Positions 6,640 to 7,171 of a stretch of DNA of 7,171 nucleotides are shown here, piece by piece. The stretch is from an uncultured Pirellula sp. (lineage in GTDB: Bacteria; Planctomycetota; Planctomycetia; Pirellulales; Pirellulaceae). The DNA is taken from assembly GCA_903837255.1 (NCBI GenBank), contig CAILTZ010000758.1:1-7171 (forward strand), in the 5' to 3' direction. The translations under genes and the position numbers were made by a program. The first letter of the stretch is position 1. Each line of letters starts with the position of its first letter. Below the pieces are notes generated by a model. That model was not told where the DNA came from. It worked only from the letters and a program-made list of their open reading frames with translations, and did not search any database.

Positions 6640-6953
6640 CCCTGCATTTTTCCCGAGCCGCTTCGAGCTTCTCGTCTCGCTGGGCATGCTCTTGGCCCGT
6701 ATGCAGTCCACTTTGATCGTCCGATGATATCGCTCAATCTTTCCATTGCTCTGAGGGTAGCTGAAATGGACTCAAAACACCAGCTTGGCTCAGAACACGA
6801 TAAACACGCGATGGACTTGCTGCCGCCAACCCCGAGCCATGCAACGATTTGCTTAGCTGGGATTTCGGTTCGGTGATTCCAATGATTCACGTAATCCACA
6901 ACTTGGTCGCGGGTATCAGGGGGAACCCCGCATCCATTTAGAGTTCCCCACGT
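6638..6953 (-). pseudogene. IS3-family orfB (DDE transposase) remnant, four fragments in different frames
   Basis: Fragments in order along the minus strand: (1) about 6953-6816, in the −1 frame of orfA, with VPPDTRDQVVDYVNHW and RTEIPAKQIVAWLGVGGSK, the orfB N-terminus; (2) 6817-6764, with SPSRVYRVLSQAGVLSPF; (3) 6762-6690, with YPQSNGKIERYHRTIK and DCIRAKS, which carries the Glu of the DDE triad (codon 6735-6733); (4) 6691-6638, with HAQRDEKLEAAREKCRE, the C-terminal tail. Each step changes frame and skips sequence. The section with the two catalytic Asp residues is missing between fragments 2 and 3. These signatures match IS3-family orfB proteins as I know them. Order and strand are conserved, so repeated deletion explains it better than rearrangement. 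Inactive. Confidence 0.85.
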
Positions 6954-7171
6954 TCTTTTTTTAGCTGCACGTGCTCCTGGAGCAGCTCGGCGACGACTTC
7001 ATTTTTCTGTTGGATTTTAGCCTCAAGAGCAATGATTTTACGGTCTTTGGCGTCCTCCTGCTTGGTCGACTGGCGGGGCGTCTGAAATACCAAAGCAGCG
7101 TTATCTGTCAGCTGCTTTTGCCATGTGTAGATTTGAGTCGGATGGAGCCCAAATTCGTCACACAGGTCTGA
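6938..7171 (-). CDS. IS3-family orfA (HTH/leucine-zipper protein), 5' part cut by window edge
   Basis: The visible 77 codons end at a TAA (6940-6938). The segment SDLCDEFGLHPTQIYTWQKQL is the second half of the helix-turn-helix typical of IS3 orfA, which binds the element's ends. After a polar linker, residues such as IIALEAKIQQKNEVVAELL and then HVQLKKERGEL form a leucine-zipper coiled coil used for multimerisation. No internal stops are seen, so this part looks intact although its partner orfB is destroyed. The N-terminus is outside the window. Without orfB it cannot transpose, though it could still bind related element ends. Confidence 0.85.
   Translation of the reverse strand, partial: SDLCDEFGLHPTQIYTWQKQLTDNAALVFQTPRQSTKQEDAKDRKIIALEAKIQQKNEVVAELLQEHVQLKKERGEL
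6956..6962 (-). promoter_or_regulatory. A7 slippery site for −1 programmed frameshifting (orfA to orfB)
   Basis: Seven A residues on the minus strand (CTA AAA AAA G) lie 15 nt before the orfA stop. Reading in −1 from here gives KKRTWGTLNG and continues directly into the DTRDQVVDYV start of orfB, as expected for the IS3-family OrfAB fusion. The site is preserved although the downstream frame is broken. Confidence 0.75.

Larger units (their letters stand above)
6641..7171 (-). mobile_element. Decayed IS3-family insertion sequence, right part outside window
   Basis: Minus-strand translation shows the two-gene layout of IS3-family elements: the 3' part of orfA, a −1 frameshift window, then orfB. 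The orfB side is reduced to about 310 bp where about 850-900 bp is normal, with at least three internal deletions. The element stops abruptly at the CACAGAG palindrome, so its orfB-side terminal inverted repeat is absent. Its orfA-side end lies beyond the right edge, so target-site duplication cannot be examined. It cannot encode a working transposase. Confidence 0.85.

Noticed and set aside
6568..6876. 102-codon plus-strand frame over the palindrome and IS remnant
   Set aside because: It is antisense to the recognisable IS3 fragments and begins in the translated repeat, so it has no independent support.
6423..6899. 158-codon minus-strand frame through the repeat block
   Set aside because: It is a chimera: its start is the IS3 orfB remnant, its middle is the translated CACAGAG palindrome (TEAQRHR, LCASVSLWF) and its end is the transporter leader.

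Overview
This window looks like chromosomal DNA of a planctomycete, most likely Pirellulaceae-like. The main reason is the large central gene. It has the two-part architecture typical of the Planctomycetes–Verrucomicrobia group: an N-terminal beta-propeller of the 'membrane-bound dehydrogenase' type, a helical repeat middle, and a C-terminal single-haem cytochrome c domain. Flanking lipoprotein-like genes of no known function, weak or absent Shine-Dalgarno sites, and GTG/TTG starts fit the same assignment, which is an inference from protein style and not from a marker gene.

Layout. Positions 1-474 (minus) hold the N-terminal 158 codons of a small exported protein that runs off the left edge. 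Positions 475-797 are a divergent intergenic region with an 8-bp inverted repeat. A putative lipoprotein follows at 798-1757 (plus), then the large cytochrome-type dehydrogenase at 1843-5052 (plus). A DUF5690-type major-facilitator-like membrane protein at 5086-6426 (minus) converges on it. The 33-bp gap between the two contains a small hairpin and a 9-bp tandem repeat that runs into the transporter's stop codon. Positions 6427-6640 are the transporter's leader plus a block of repeats: three 16-bp tandem units, then a 26-bp imperfect inverted repeat built on the 'CACAGAG' motif. From 6641 to the right edge lies a decayed IS3-family insertion sequence on the minus strand. It has the 3' part of orfA, an intact-looking A7 frameshift site, and an orfB reduced to four recognisable fragments in shifting frames.

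How the genes may work together. The haem enzyme is a periplasmic or membrane-associated oxidoreductase of unknown substrate, probably feeding electrons to a c-type cytochrome acceptor. The lipoprotein 85 bp upstream may be co-transcribed with it. The transporter is in convergent orientation, so any functional link is only a guess.

I see no convincing new defence, RNA or metabolic system. The points most worth a second look are the multiply deleted IS3 remnant abutting a palindromic repeat, the possible degenerate metalloprotease-like motif in the lipoprotein, and the unusual start region of the transporter gene.
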